A program made the translations under genes and the position numbers. Under the pieces are notes generated by a model, which made no database searches, was not told the DNA's origin, and saw nothing but the letters and a program-made list of their open reading frames with translations. A stretch of DNA of 64,000 nt from Chryseobacterium pennipullorum (GTDB lineage: Bacteria; Bacteroidota; Bacteroidia; Flavobacteriales; Weeksellaceae), in NCBI RefSeq assembly GCF_003384725.1, contig NZ_QNVV01000014.1, positions 56,086 to 120,085 on the forward strand. Direction: 5' to 3'. Shown in pieces: positions 33,390-42,598 of the stretch. Every line of letters starts with the position of its first letter. Position 1 is the stretch's first letter.

Positions 33390-35687
33390 ATGAAAAATCC
33401 GGGAACTCCTGTTGTTCTGTTGCTGCTGTTCTGCAGTGTACATTTTAATGCTCAGAAATTCGAAAAACTATACCAGTATGTGAACCCTTTGATCGGAACT
33501 GAAAAAATGGGGCACACCTATCCGGGTGCAACGGTTCCCTTCGGAGCCATCCAGCTAAGCCCTGAAACAGACACCATCTCCTATGAACTGAATGGAAAGT
33601 ACAATGGGGAGGTCTACAAATACTGCGCAGGATACCGTTACGAAGATAAAAGCATTACCGGCTTCAGTTCAACACACTTCAGCGGAACAGGACATTCTGA
33701 TCTGGGAGATTTTCTGATTATGCCTACAGTCGGAAAGCTTCAGATGAACCCGGGAACGGCATCCCATCCTGAAAATGGCTACAGAAGCCGCTTTTCCCAC
33801 CAGAATGAAAAAGCAGAGGCCGGATATTACAAAGTAAAACTGGATGACCATCAGATTATGGCAGAATTAACAGCTACCACAAGAGTAGGTGTTCACCGGT
33901 ATACTTTCCCGAAGTCTGATCAATCACATATTATTCTGGATCTTATGGCCGGCATTTATAACTATGACGGAAAGAACGTATGGACCTACGTTCGTGTCGA
34001 AAATGGAAATACCGTTACCGGTTACCGGCAGACCAATGGCTGGGCAAGAACCAGAACTGTTTATTTTGCAATGAAATTTTCAAAACCCTTTAGATCATAC
34101 GGACAGAAAAATTATGATAAAAACCAGGTTTACAAAGGCTTTTGGAGAAAGTTTGATCAGAACGAAAACTTTCCTGAAATCGCAGGAAAAAATCTGAAAA
34201 TGCATTTTGATTTTGATACCCAAGAAAATGAGGCCATTGAAATCAGACTCGCTATTTCCCCGGTAAGCCAGGCCAATGCATTGGAAAATCTTGAAAAAGA
34301 GACGGGAAATCTTTCTTTTGACCAGGTGAAAAGCAAGGCACAGGAAAACTGGAATAAAGAATTAAACAAAATTGTTATCAAAGGTTCCGATACCGAAAAG
34401 ACCAATTTTTATACAGCCATGTATCATACCTTTATCAATCCCACTACATACACAGATGTCAACGGAGAGTATAAAGGACTGGACCAGAACGTCCATAAAG
34501 CAGAAGGTTTTACCAACTATACTACTTTTTCTCTCTGGGATACCTACAGGGCACTCCATCCGTTCTTCAACATCATTCAGCCTGCACGGAACAATGATAT
34601 GGTAAAATCAATGATGGCTCATTATGATCAGTTTTCTATGAAAATGCTGCCGGTATGGTCTCATTATGCCAATGATAACTGGTGTATGAGTGGCTACCAC
34701 AGCGTAAGTGTAGTAGCAGACGCCATTATCAAAGGAAATTACACAGGAGACCCTAAAGAAGCCCTGAAGGCCTGCATAGAAACTGCCAATAAAAAGAATT
34801 ATGAAGGAATCGGGCAATACATAGATTCAGGCTATATTGCTGCTGAAAGAATTGGGACCTCAGTGTCCAATACATTGGAGTATGCGTACGACGACTGGGC
34901 GATTGCACAGTTGGCAAAACACCTTGGAGAAACAGAAATCTACAATCAGTTTATTAAACGTTCTGAAAACTGGAAAAACAATTTTGACAAGACCATCGGA
35001 TTTATGCGTCCACGTTTAGCCGACGGAAGTTTTAAAAAAGAGTTTGATGTACTGAGCACACATGGGCAGGGTTTTATTGAAGGGAATTCCTGGAACTACA
35101 GTTTCTTTGTACCACAAAACCCGGATGAACTGATAAAAATGATGGGTGGTAAGAAAAAGTTTGCCTCGAAACTGGACGAGTTATTTACCATGCACCTTCC
35201 TGATGAGTTTTTCGCAGATACCGAAGATATTACCCGGGAAGGAATCATTGGTGGATATGTTCATGGCAATGAGCCTGCGCACCACGTGGCCTATCTTTAC
35301 AACTGGGCCGGACAACCCTGGAAAACACAGGCACAGATCCGCCGTATCCTGGAAATGCAGTACAAAGCAACTCCCGATGGACTGGGAGGAAATGATGATG
35401 CGGGGCAGATGAGTGCATGGTACCTTCTGAGTTCGTTAGGTTTTTATCCTGTAGCTCCAGGTTCTGAAGATTATTCAATCGGAAGCCCAGCTATTGACCA
35501 CGCCATTTTGAATCTCGAAAACGGAAAAACATTTGAAATTGAAGCAATCAATCAGAGTCCGAAAAATGTATATGTTCAAAAGGTTCTTTTGAATGGAAAA
35601 GAGATTAAAAACTTTACGCTGAAGCATTCTGAGATTATGAATGGTGGGAAGCTGATATTTTACATGGGAAATAAGGCGAAAAAGTAA
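33390..35687 (+). CDS. GH92-family alpha-mannosidase
   Basis: A 765-aa secreted glycosidase with a signal peptide (to about residue 21). GH92 signatures include VNPLIGTEKMGHTYPGATVP and PFGAIQLSPETD at the N-terminus, GNEPAHHVAYLYNWAGQPW and GNDDAGQMSAWYLLSSLGFY at the C-terminal catalytic domain. GH92 enzymes are calcium-dependent exo-alpha-mannosidases (1,2-, 1,3-, 1,4- or 1,6-linked) that Bacteroidetes use on N-glycans and yeast mannan. No SusC/SusD genes adjoin it, so it is not in a typical polysaccharide-utilisation locus here. Confidence 0.94.
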   Translation: MKNPGTPVVLLLLFCSVHFNAQKFEKLYQYVNPLIGTEKMGHTYPGATVPFGAIQLSPETDTISYELNGKYNGEVYKYCAGYRYEDKSITGFSSTHFSGTGHSDLGDFLIMPTVGKLQMNPGTASHPENGYRSRFSHQNEKAEAGYYKVKLDDHQIMAELTATTRVGVHRYTFPKSDQSHIILDLMAGIYNYDGKNVWTYVRVENGNTVTGYRQTNGWARTRTVYFAMKFSKPFRSYGQKNYDKNQVYKGFWRKFDQNENFPEIAGKNLKMHFDFDTQENEAIEIRLAISPVSQANALENLEKETGNLSFDQVKSKAQENWNKELNKIVIKGSDTEKTNFYTAMYHTFINPTTYTDVNGEYKGLDQNVHKAEGFTNYTTFSLWDTYRALHPFFNIIQPARNNDMVKSMMAHYDQFSMKMLPVWSHYANDNWCMSGYHSVSVVADAIIKGNYTGDPKEALKACIETANKKNYEGIGQYIDSGYIAAERIGTSVSNTLEYAYDDWAIAQLAKHLGETEIYNQFIKRSENWKNNFDKTIGFMRPRLADGSFKKEFDVLSTHGQGFIEGNSWNYSFFVPQNPDELIKMMGGKKKFASKLDELFTMHLPDEFFADTEDITREGIIGGYVHGNEPAHHVAYLYNWAGQPWKTQAQIRRILEMQYKATPDGLGGNDDAGQMSAWYLLSSLGFYPVAPGSEDYSIGSPAIDHAILNLENGKTFEIEAINQSPKNVYVQKVLLNGKEIKNFTLKHSEIMNGGKLIFYMGNKAKK

Positions 35688-35737
35688 AGAATATATTCTC
35701 GCCGATTTTGTGAATTGAGCAGATGACTGGGTTTAAA

Positions 35738-35804
35738 AATCTGCGTAATCTCCCAGATCTGCGAGCGCTAGAATAAGTTTCGGCCAAAGCCTATGATCCA
35801 TGAT
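35738..35804. repeat. Degenerate dispersed intergenic repeat, copy 1
   Basis: Two short blocks: ATCTGCGTAATCTCCCAGAT with CTGCG (35739-35763) and GGCCAAAGCCTATGATCCAT (35782-35801). Both recur with changes, in swapped order, at 63761-63808. Confidence 0.45.
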
Positions 35805-35815
35805 AAAAATAAGAA

Positions 35816-35838
35816 AGCGGGCTACAGCCCGCTCTTTT
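35816..35838 (+). terminator. Terminator-like GC-rich hairpin after the mannosidase gene
   Basis: Arms AGCGGGC (35816-35822) and GCCCGCT (35827-35833) with a 4-nt loop followed by CTTTT. It lies about 130 bp after the stop codon and could serve either convergent gene. Confidence 0.6.
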
Positions 35839-35894
35839 GAATTATCGTGACAATCTCAGACTAAGCTGAGACTCTATTCTTCGATTATATACTA

Positions 35895-37232
35895 TTAATC
35901 TCTTGCTTCAAAAAGCAAACGTTCCCCGAATTTCTCTTCTGCTATTTTTCCGTTATCATATACCAGATGACCATTTACAAAGGTATGGGTAACTTTAGAA
36001 TGGAAGTTCATTCCTTCCAGCGGGCTCCACCCACACTTGTACAGTAAATTATCTTTGGATACTGTCCAGTCTTCATTAAGGTCCACCAAAACAAGATCGG
36101 CTTTATAGCCTTCTTTCACAAATCCTCTTTTCTCCACTCTGAATAGAATCGCCGGATTATGACACATCTTTTGAACAATTTTCTCCAATGAAATTTTACC
36201 GTTTCTGTAGTTTTCCAGCATGACTACCAACGAATGCTGAACCAGAGGAGCCCCTGAAGGGCATTTTGTATATACATTCTGTTTTTCTTCAGCAGTGTGC
36301 GGGGCGTGATCTGTAGCAATCACATCAATTCTGTCATCCAATAATGCTTCCCACAGCCCATCTTTGTCTTGCTGGGTTTTTACCGCCGGATTCCATTTGA
36401 TCAAGCCTCCTTTTGTTTCATAATCCTCATTGGTAAAGGTCAGATGGTGAACACATACTTCTGCTGTTATTTTTTTATCTTGTAACGGAATATCGTTTCG
36501 GAAAAGTGAAGTTTCCTTGGCTGTGGAAAGATGGAAAACATGAAGTCTGGCTCCTGTTTTCTGCGCAAGCTCAATCGCTTTCGATGAAGATGTATAACAG
36601 GCTTCCTCACTTCTGATCAGGTGATGAAACTTTACGGGAATATCTTCCCCATATTCATCCATATACTTTTGGGTATTCGCTCTGATGGTAGCTTCATCCT
36701 CACAGTGAACGGCAATCAGCATTTTGGTATTGCTGAAAATATTTTCCAGCGTTTCAGGATTATCTACCAGCATGTTTCCTGTAGACGAACCTAGAAACAA
36801 TTTTATTCCCGGTACATTCCTTGGATTTGTTTTTAAAACCTCCTCAAGATTATCATTGGTTCCACCCATCATAAAACCATAGTTGGCGTAGGCTTTCTGA
36901 GCTCCGATTTCATATTTATCTGCTAACAATTCCTGTGTAACAGCATTCGGAACTGTATTTGGCTGATCGATAAAACTTGTTATTCCACCTGCGATAGCTG
37001 ATCTTGACTCAGTTTCAATATCACCTTTATGAGTAAGACCCGGCTCACGGAAATGTACCTGATCGTCTATAACACCCGGAAGAAGATACTTCCCGGAGCC
37101 GTCAATGATCTGATCTGCCTCTTCAGAAATACCGGTGGCAATTTTAGAAATTAAATCATTTTCTATTAAGATATCGCTTTCAAAGACTTTTCCTTCGTTG
37201 ACGATTTTTACGTTCTTGATAAGGGTTTTCAT
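35895..37232 (-). CDS. pyrC: Dihydroorotase
   Basis: A 445-aa amidohydrolase of the class I dihydroorotase group. The metal region is IDDQVHFREPG (55-65), followed by AVHCEDE, HVFHLSTAKE and IATDHAPH with the catalytic Asp. It closes carbamoyl-aspartate to dihydroorotate in pyrimidine synthesis. The first His of the usual HxH pair is Gln58, a substitution I also know from Bacteroidetes homologues. The start is MKTLIKNVKI (ATG 37230-37232); the longer frame adds 29 residues with no similarity to the family. TAATTTTG at 37348-37355 (minus) is a possible -7 box. Confidence 0.9.
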   Translation of the reverse strand: MKTLIKNVKIVNEGKVFESDILIENDLISKIATGISEEADQIIDGSGKYLLPGVIDDQVHFREPGLTHKGDIETESRSAIAGGITSFIDQPNTVPNAVTQELLADKYEIGAQKAYANYGFMMGGTNDNLEEVLKTNPRNVPGIKLFLGSSTGNMLVDNPETLENIFSNTKMLIAVHCEDEATIRANTQKYMDEYGEDIPVKFHHLIRSEEACYTSSSKAIELAQKTGARLHVFHLSTAKETSLFRNDIPLQDKKITAEVCVHHLTFTNEDYETKGGLIKWNPAVKTQQDKDGLWEALLDDRIDVIATDHAPHTAEEKQNVYTKCPSGAPLVQHSLVVMLENYRNGKISLEKIVQKMCHNPAILFRVEKRGFVKEGYKADLVLVDLNEDWTVSKDNLLYKCGWSPLEGMNFHSKVTHTFVNGHLVYDNGKIAEEKFGERLLFEARD

Positions 37233-37407
37233 TTTTAACTTAGAATTAGATATTAGAGATGTACAGTCAGAGTAACGTGAGCAGTCTATTATAGGTAAAA
37301 AGTCATTTACCAATCTCAAACTCCAGTTGCCGGACTTCTATAAAAAGCAAAATTAAGGTTTATGGATGAATTTTAATATCCCTGTTAAAAATCAATTTCT
37401 AAATATT

Positions 37408-37415
37408 TACATTTG
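37408..37415 (+). promoter_or_regulatory. Promoter -7 box of the flippase gene
   Basis: TACATTTG, an exact TAnnTTTG match, lies 17 nt before a TTG start codon at 37432. It falls inside the longest reading frame, arguing against the upstream ATG. Confidence 0.5.
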
Positions 37416-37431
37416 CATAAAATTTTTCGAA

Positions 37432-38886
37432 TTGTATAAGAAATTATTTGGGCAAACAGCGGTATATGGACTGAGTTCTGTATTGGTCCGTATTTTCCCG
37501 TTCATTATTGCTCCTATTGTAACCAAAGCTTTCGGACCTTCGGCTTCATCTCCATTTGTAGATTGGTATTCCATTGCAGGAGTTATTACCGTATTGCTTA
37601 CCCACGGTATGGAGACTTCCTTCTTCCGGTTTGCACAGGAAGAGAATATTGATAAAAAGACTTTAATTTCTACGTGTTCGGTGAGTATTATCAGCATGGG
37701 ACTTATCTACCTCATCTTAGGATATGTGTTCCGTTTTCAGCTGGCCCAGGCCTTTGAAACACCAGATCAGGTCAATTACCTGGTGATCTTTTTATTTATT
37801 CTTTCACTGGATGCTTTTTCTACAATCCCGTCAGCGATATTGAGACTTCAGGGCAAAGCCTTTAAATATATGTTTTCTAAAGTAGCCGGTTCCGTAGTGT
37901 ATTTCTTACTGGTTATATTCTTTATAAGATGGCTGCCCAATCATCCGGAGGGTTTATTGGGACTCAAATACAACCCGGACTTTGGAGTGGGCTATGTTTT
38001 TATCGCTAATCTTATACAGAGCATTATTACCCTTCTCATTGTAGGAAAAGAATTTTTCAGTTTCAGTATTTCAAAGTTTGACTTTGGTTTATGGAAAAGG
38101 ATCATGAGCTATTCGTGGCCGGTAATGATTGCAGGGCTTGCCGGTATTGTCAATCAGACCCTGGACAGACAGTTCTTAAAATATTTACTTCCTGAAGAGG
38201 AAGCCCGCCACCAAATCGGGGTGTATGGTGCCGTTTATAAGATCGCAACATTTATTACCGTGTTCAGGCAGGCTTACCAACTGGGTATTGAACCCTACTT
38301 CTTTTCAAGTTTCAAAAATAAAGATTCCCATAAGACCTATGCCGTATTGATGGACGTTTTTGTCATCTGCAGCTGTATCATTTATATGGCTTTAATGGTG
38401 AATCTGCAGTGGATATCAGAAAAATATTTAAGCAACCCTCTTTATTATGAAGGCATTGAGATCATTCCTTTTGTGATGCTGGGTGCATTATTTCTGGGAA
38501 TATACCTTAATCTTTCCATCTGGTATAAATTATCGGACCAGACAAGGGTTGGGCTGTATATTTCGGTCATGGGAGCATGCATTACCATTCTTATCAACTT
38601 TCTGTTTATTCCCCAATATGGATACTGGGCCAGTGCCATGGCAGCGCTCATTACATTCATGTCAATGATGATTATTTCCTATATCTGGGGACAGCGCCAA
38701 TATCCTATTCATTATAATACAGGAAAGATTTTAATGTATCTGATCTTTACTATCGGATGTTCATTGGTTTCGTTTTATGAATTCAGAACGAACTATTTTG
38801 TTGGAAATATCTTTCTATTCCTGTTTCTTTGCCTCGTAGCTTTTAAAGAAAAAGCAATAGTATTAAGAATTATAAAAAAGCAATAG
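37432..38886 (+). CDS. Polysaccharide flippase (MOP/Wzx-like)
   Basis: A protein of about 484 aa with around 14 hydrophobic helices, of the oligosaccharide/lipid-linked sugar exporter type. It begins LYKKLFGQTAVYGLSSVLVR, which matches the usual N-terminus of flavobacterial flippases. I take the TTG at 37432 as start: it reads as the first residue of that conserved block and follows a promoter box, whereas the ATG at 37366 precedes the promoter. It probably moves a lipid-linked glycan unit across the inner membrane, with the nucleotidyltransferase downstream (about 150 bp) making sugar nucleotides. Confidence 0.85.
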   Translation: MYKKLFGQTAVYGLSSVLVRIFPFIIAPIVTKAFGPSASSPFVDWYSIAGVITVLLTHGMETSFFRFAQEENIDKKTLISTCSVSIISMGLIYLILGYVFRFQLAQAFETPDQVNYLVIFLFILSLDAFSTIPSAILRLQGKAFKYMFSKVAGSVVYFLLVIFFIRWLPNHPEGLLGLKYNPDFGVGYVFIANLIQSIITLLIVGKEFFSFSISKFDFGLWKRIMSYSWPVMIAGLAGIVNQTLDRQFLKYLLPEEEARHQIGVYGAVYKIATFITVFRQAYQLGIEPYFFSSFKNKDSHKTYAVLMDVFVICSCIIYMALMVNLQWISEKYLSNPLYYEGIEIIPFVMLGALFLGIYLNLSIWYKLSDQTRVGLYISVMGACITILINFLFIPQYGYWASAMAALITFMSMMIISYIWGQRQYPIHYNTGKILMYLIFTIGCSLVSFYEFRTNYFVGNIFLFLFLCLVAFKEKAIVLRIIKKQ

Positions 38887-38957
38887 GCATTTGGTCTCTT
38901 TTTTGATAATGATAAAGCTTTAAAAATTACAAATTAAGTCACTAAACATCATAATTA

Positions 38958-38991
38958 TTGTATCTGAAAGGGATTTTAATTATTATATTTA
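38958..38991 (+). promoter_or_regulatory. Candidate promoter of the nucleotidyltransferase gene
   Basis: TTG (38958-38960), 23 nt, then TATATTTA (38984-38991), one mismatch to TAnnTTTG. Confidence 0.35.
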
Positions 38992-39037
38992 GCAAACAAA
39001 TAAATTACATTTAAACAAAAACATCTTTATATCATTT

Positions 39038-40054
39038 ATGAAAATAATTGTTCCGATGGCTGGACGTGGTTCCAGATTACGTCCACACACACTGACCGTT
39101 CCAAAACCTCTTATTCCTATTGCAGGAAAACCTATTGTACAGAGGTTGGTGGAAGATATTGCTAAAGTTGCAGGAGAAAATATTGAAGAGGTAGCTTTTA
39201 TCATCGGAGATTTTGGTCCTGAGATAGAAAAATCACTTATTCACATTGCTGAAAAATTGGGAGCAAAAGGAAGCATCTATTATCAGAATGATCCTCTTGG
39301 GACTGCTCATGCCATCAAATGTGCTGAACAATCTATGCAGGGAGATGTTGTTATTGCTTTTGCAGATACTCTTTTCCGTGCAGACTTCCAATTGGACAAA
39401 AACTCGGATGGTGTTATCTGGGTGAAAAGTGTAGAAGATCCATCTGCTTTCGGGGTCGTAAAATTAGATAATTACGGCTTCATCACAGATTTTGTAGAAA
39501 AACCACAGACGTTTGTTTCAGATCTTGCCATCATTGGTATCTATTATTTCAACAGTGCAGAAAAACTGATGGATGAGATCAACTACATCATGGACAACGA
39601 CATTAAAAATGGGGGTGAGTATCAATTGACCACTGCACTGGAAAACCTCAGAGCAAAGGGAGCGAAATTCACTTTAGGGAAAGTAAATGACTGGATGGAT
39701 TGCGGTAACAAAAATGCTACTGTGGAAACCAACAGCAAAATACTTGATTATGAAAAAGAGGAAATGGCACAGTATCCTGCCTCTGCGGTGATTGAAAATT
39801 CATTGATTATTCAGCCATGTTTTATTGGTGAAAATGTAAAAATCTCCAATTCTAAAGTGGGACCTGGTGTTTCTCTGGGAAATAATACAACAGTCGTGAA
39901 TTCCAATATCGAGAACTCTCTGATTCAGGAAAACACAAAAATCAACCATGGAAACCTTTCCAACTCTATGATTGGTAATTCAGCACAATATTTTGGAGTT
40001 GCCAGAGAAATTTCTCTTGGAGATTACTCGGTGTTAGATTTTCTATCCAAATAA
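39038..40054 (+). CDS. Sugar-phosphate nucleotidyltransferase
   Basis: A 338-aa protein with the nucleotidyltransferase signature PMAGRGSRLRPHTLTVPKPL (6-25) and the sugar-binding region DWMDCGNK. The C-terminal 90 residues carry a left-handed beta-helix of hexapeptide-like repeats (IIQPCFIGENVKISNSKVGP). It activates a sugar-1-phosphate with NTP (glucose-dTTP or mannose-GTP type); the sequence alone does not decide which. Downstream of the flippase, both probably serve surface polysaccharide. Confidence 0.85.
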   Translation: MKIIVPMAGRGSRLRPHTLTVPKPLIPIAGKPIVQRLVEDIAKVAGENIEEVAFIIGDFGPEIEKSLIHIAEKLGAKGSIYYQNDPLGTAHAIKCAEQSMQGDVVIAFADTLFRADFQLDKNSDGVIWVKSVEDPSAFGVVKLDNYGFITDFVEKPQTFVSDLAIIGIYYFNSAEKLMDEINYIMDNDIKNGGEYQLTTALENLRAKGAKFTLGKVNDWMDCGNKNATVETNSKILDYEKEEMAQYPASAVIENSLIIQPCFIGENVKISNSKVGPGVSLGNNTTVVNSNIENSLIQENTKINHGNLSNSMIGNSAQYFGVAREISLGDYSVLDFLSK

Positions 40055-40095
40055 ACCCTGCAGAAATTATTCTGTCTAAACAAGATATCATCAAG

Positions 40096-40117
40096 CCACA
40101 CAAAACATTTTGTGTGG
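40096..40117 (+). terminator. Hairpin after the nucleotidyltransferase gene
   Basis: Perfect arms CCACACAAAA (40096-40105) and TTTTGTGTGG (40108-40117), 2-nt loop, short T-stretch after. Probable terminator. Confidence 0.65.
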
Positions 40118-40146
40118 TTTGGCGTTAATATTGCACGGTATTTTTT
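40118..40146 (+). promoter_or_regulatory. Promoter of the DUF4292-EnvC-like pair
   Basis: TTTG (40118-40121), 17 nt, TATTTTTT (40139-40146), one mismatch to TAnnTTTG. Leader about 15 nt. It lies downstream of the Met at 40112, so translation starts later. Confidence 0.5.
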
Positions 40147-40165
40147 TAATCGAAAAGATCAATAC

Positions 40166-41008
40166 ATGAAAAAATGGATTCCCTTATTTGTATTACTTCT
40201 GGCTTTATCATCATGTAAAACCCGGAATACCATTAAAAATAACGATGGCAGCACACGGGACAGTATCACTACTGAAGATAACAGAAATCCAAAAGATGTA
40301 AATGAACCGGTGAGAGACAAACTCACTTTCTACGAACATGCATTGATCCCTCCCAAATTTGAACAAATTAAAATAGAAAGTAAAGTACGGGTGGAGACAG
40401 GCAATTACATTCCTACTCTGGATGCCACCATCTACATCGAAAACAATAAAAAAGTGTGGATGAACCTCAGGGCATTATTGTTGAATGTGGCCAGAGGAAT
40501 GGCTACTCCGGAAGGAATAAAAGGACAGGACAAAATAAATAAAACCTACATTGATTCCGACTTTGACTACCTGAATAATCTGTTAAATGTTAATTTTATC
40601 GATTATCAATCGCTGGAAAAAATTCTTTTGGGAAGAACTTTTGTAAAGATCACTGATTCACAGTTCACCTTGACTAGAAATGCACAGGGATATAAAATGG
40701 TTTCCAACGCCAATCAGAAAATTGAAACTGACGAAAAAACCAGAGAATACAAAATCGCTCTGCAGTATGACACCAACTATGATTTGTTAAGCGTTAATCT
40801 AAAAGATATCCTTTCTTCTGATGAGCTGGAAATTTCCTACAGCGACTGGAATGAATACAATGGAATTCGGCTTCCAAAAAATGTTAAAATAATTATAAAA
40901 GGCTCAAAATCTAGTCAGATTTTACTGGAAAACACGAAATTTGACTTTTCGAGGATGGAAACAGCTTATTCAGTACCATCCAGTTATAAGAAAATTGAGA
41001 TTAAATGA
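40166..41008 (+). CDS. DUF4292 lipoprotein
   Basis: A 280-aa lipoprotein: MKKWIPLFVLLLALSSC gives a lipobox with Cys17. The remainder (KFEQIKIESKVRVETGNYIP, then many beta segments) matches the DUF4292 family, a LolA/outer-membrane-lipoprotein-like fold of unknown function. The start is set by the lipobox and promoter. It overlaps the EnvC-like gene by ATGA, a pairing common in Flavobacteriia, suggesting a joint role in the cell envelope. Confidence 0.82.
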   Translation: MKKWIPLFVLLLALSSCKTRNTIKNNDGSTRDSITTEDNRNPKDVNEPVRDKLTFYEHALIPPKFEQIKIESKVRVETGNYIPTLDATIYIENNKKVWMNLRALLLNVARGMATPEGIKGQDKINKTYIDSDFDYLNNLLNVNFIDYQSLEKILLGRTFVKITDSQFTLTRNAQGYKMVSNANQKIETDEKTREYKIALQYDTNYDLLSVNLKDILSSDELEISYSDWNEYNGIRLPKNVKIIIKGSKSSQILLENTKFDFSRMETAYSVPSSYKKIEIK

Positions 41009-42567
41009 TTAAAAAATTTAGCTTTTTAATAGGTGTTCTTATGTTTGGACTGCACCAGGGACAGCAGAAAAAAGAACAGCTGCAGAAGCAGAATGCCGAC
41101 CTTAAAAAACAAATTGCACAAATAAATACAGATTTAGCTAAAACACGGAGCGAATCTAAACTTTCCATAGCCTATCTTACCAGCGTTAATCAAAAGTTAG
41201 TTTTAAGAGAAAAGGTCTACAATAATACTCAGAAAGAAAAGAGATTTATTGAGGATGATATCTATCTGCGCCAGCTTGAGATCAACCGTCAGAATAAAGA
41301 ACTGGCTGTTCTAAGGAAAAACTACGCTGAAGTTTTGGTGAACGCCTATAAAAATAAAGGGGTACAGAATAAAGTAACCTTCATTCTATCTTCCAAAAAT
41401 ATGGGAGAGGCAATACGACGTGTTCAGTATTTAAAGCAATATTCGGATTATCAGGATAAAAAAGCAGCTGAAATTTCCAATGCTGCGAATCAGATCAAAA
41501 AATCAATCGCACAAAAACAAAGCTCTGTAAAGGAGAAAGAAAATCTATTGATCAATCAGCAGAAAGACCTGGCGACGATCAATGCTGAAAGAGCGCAGAA
41601 AGAGCAACTGGTCACTGAATTTAAAAAGAATGAATCCAAACTGACTGCAGAACTTAAGCAAAAGCAAACCCAGTCTAAGGCCTTAGAAGGACAGATCAGA
41701 GCTATTATTGCTGAAGAAATCCGAATAGCCAAAGCAGAGGAGGAAGCAAGAAAAAAAGCGGAAGCAGAAAAGATCCGTTTGGCTAAGCTTGCCGCTGAAA
41801 GGGAAAAAGCAAGAATTGAAGCTGAAGCCAAAGCAAGGGCTGAAGCTCTGGAAAGAGAAAGAAGACTAGCCGAAGCTGAAGCCAAAAGAGCTGCTGAATT
41901 GGCAGCGAAAAGAGCTGAAGAAGAAAGAAAACGTAATGAAGAAGCAGCAAGAGCAGAATCTAATGCCCGTGATGAAGCCAGAAAAGTCGCGGCTAAAAAA
42001 GCCTCTGATGAAGCGGCCGTAAAAGCGCGAGAAGCAGCGGATAAGCTAGCTGCCGCCAGAGCTGCAGAAGCAGCACTTAACAAAAGAAAAGAAGAAGAGA
42101 AAAAAGCTGCAGAGTCCAAGGCCATGACAAGCTATGGAGTTTCTACAGCCACAGGAAATAGTTTTGCAGACAACAGAGGAAGACTTGGCTATCCTTTAGA
42201 TAAAGCAGGCCGTATCACCCACCGTTTCGGAAGACAGCCACACCCGGTTTTCAAAAATATTACTGAGGAAAACAACGGAATAAAAATCGCCGTACCTTCC
42301 GGAGCCCGTGCAAAATCTGTTTTCCCGGGATCAGTATCATCAGTACTGGCTAACAATGACGGAACAAAAACAGTGATCATCAAACATGGCAGCTATTTTA
42401 CCATATATTCCAACTTAGGAAATGTAAGTGTTTCCAAGGGCCAGCAGGTTTCTTCCGGAACACCGGTAGGAACAGTAGCCCAGGATTTTGATGGCGCTTA
42501 TACCCTTGATTTCCAAGTATGGAACGGAAGTACACCTGTTGATCCATTAGGTTGGATTTCATATTAA
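41005..42567 (+). CDS. EnvC-like murein hydrolase activator (degenerate LytM/M23 domain)
   Basis: A 520-aa periplasmic protein. A signal peptide (1-20) is followed by long coiled coils: 20-110, 150-230, and an Ala/Glu/Arg-rich segment 235-370. The C-terminal LytM fold covers about 395-520. Zinc ligands of active M23 peptidases are missing: ENNGIKIAVP lacks the His and Asp, and IYSNLGNVS lacks the HxH. Such proteins (EnvC/NlpD) activate amidases at division rather than cut peptidoglycan. It overlaps DUF4292 upstream; tatA follows after 31 bp. Confidence 0.88.
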   Translation: MIKKFSFLIGVLMFGLHQGQQKKEQLQKQNADLKKQIAQINTDLAKTRSESKLSIAYLTSVNQKLVLREKVYNNTQKEKRFIEDDIYLRQLEINRQNKELAVLRKNYAEVLVNAYKNKGVQNKVTFILSSKNMGEAIRRVQYLKQYSDYQDKKAAEISNAANQIKKSIAQKQSSVKEKENLLINQQKDLATINAERAQKEQLVTEFKKNESKLTAELKQKQTQSKALEGQIRAIIAEEIRIAKAEEEARKKAEAEKIRLAKLAAEREKARIEAEAKARAEALERERRLAEAEAKRAAELAAKRAEEERKRNEEAARAESNARDEARKVAAKKASDEAAVKAREAADKLAAARAAEAALNKRKEEEKKAAESKAMTSYGVSTATGNSFADNRGRLGYPLDKAGRITHRFGRQPHPVFKNITEENNGIKIAVPSGARAKSVFPGSVSSVLANNDGTKTVIIKHGSYFTIYSNLGNVSVSKGQQVSSGTPVGTVAQDFDGAYTLDFQVWNGSTPVDPLGWISY

Positions 42568-42583
42568 AAAAAGTGTAACTTTG
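42552..42583 (+). promoter_or_regulatory. Promoter of tatA
   Basis: TTG (42552-42554), 21 nt, TAACTTTG (42576-42583), an exact match to the -7 consensus. The -33 box lies inside the end of the EnvC-like gene; leader about 10 nt. Confidence 0.6.
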
Positions 42584-42598
42584 TAAAAATTTTAAGAG

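Noticed and set aside
33390..35687. A polysaccharide-utilisation locus around the GH92 gene
   Set aside because: No SusC/SusD pair or second glycosidase adjoins it.
41556..42125. A 189-aa Ala/Ser-rich ORF on the minus strand
   Set aside because: It is the antisense shadow of the Ala/Glu/Arg-rich coiled coil of the EnvC-like gene; such repeats leave open frames on the other strand.
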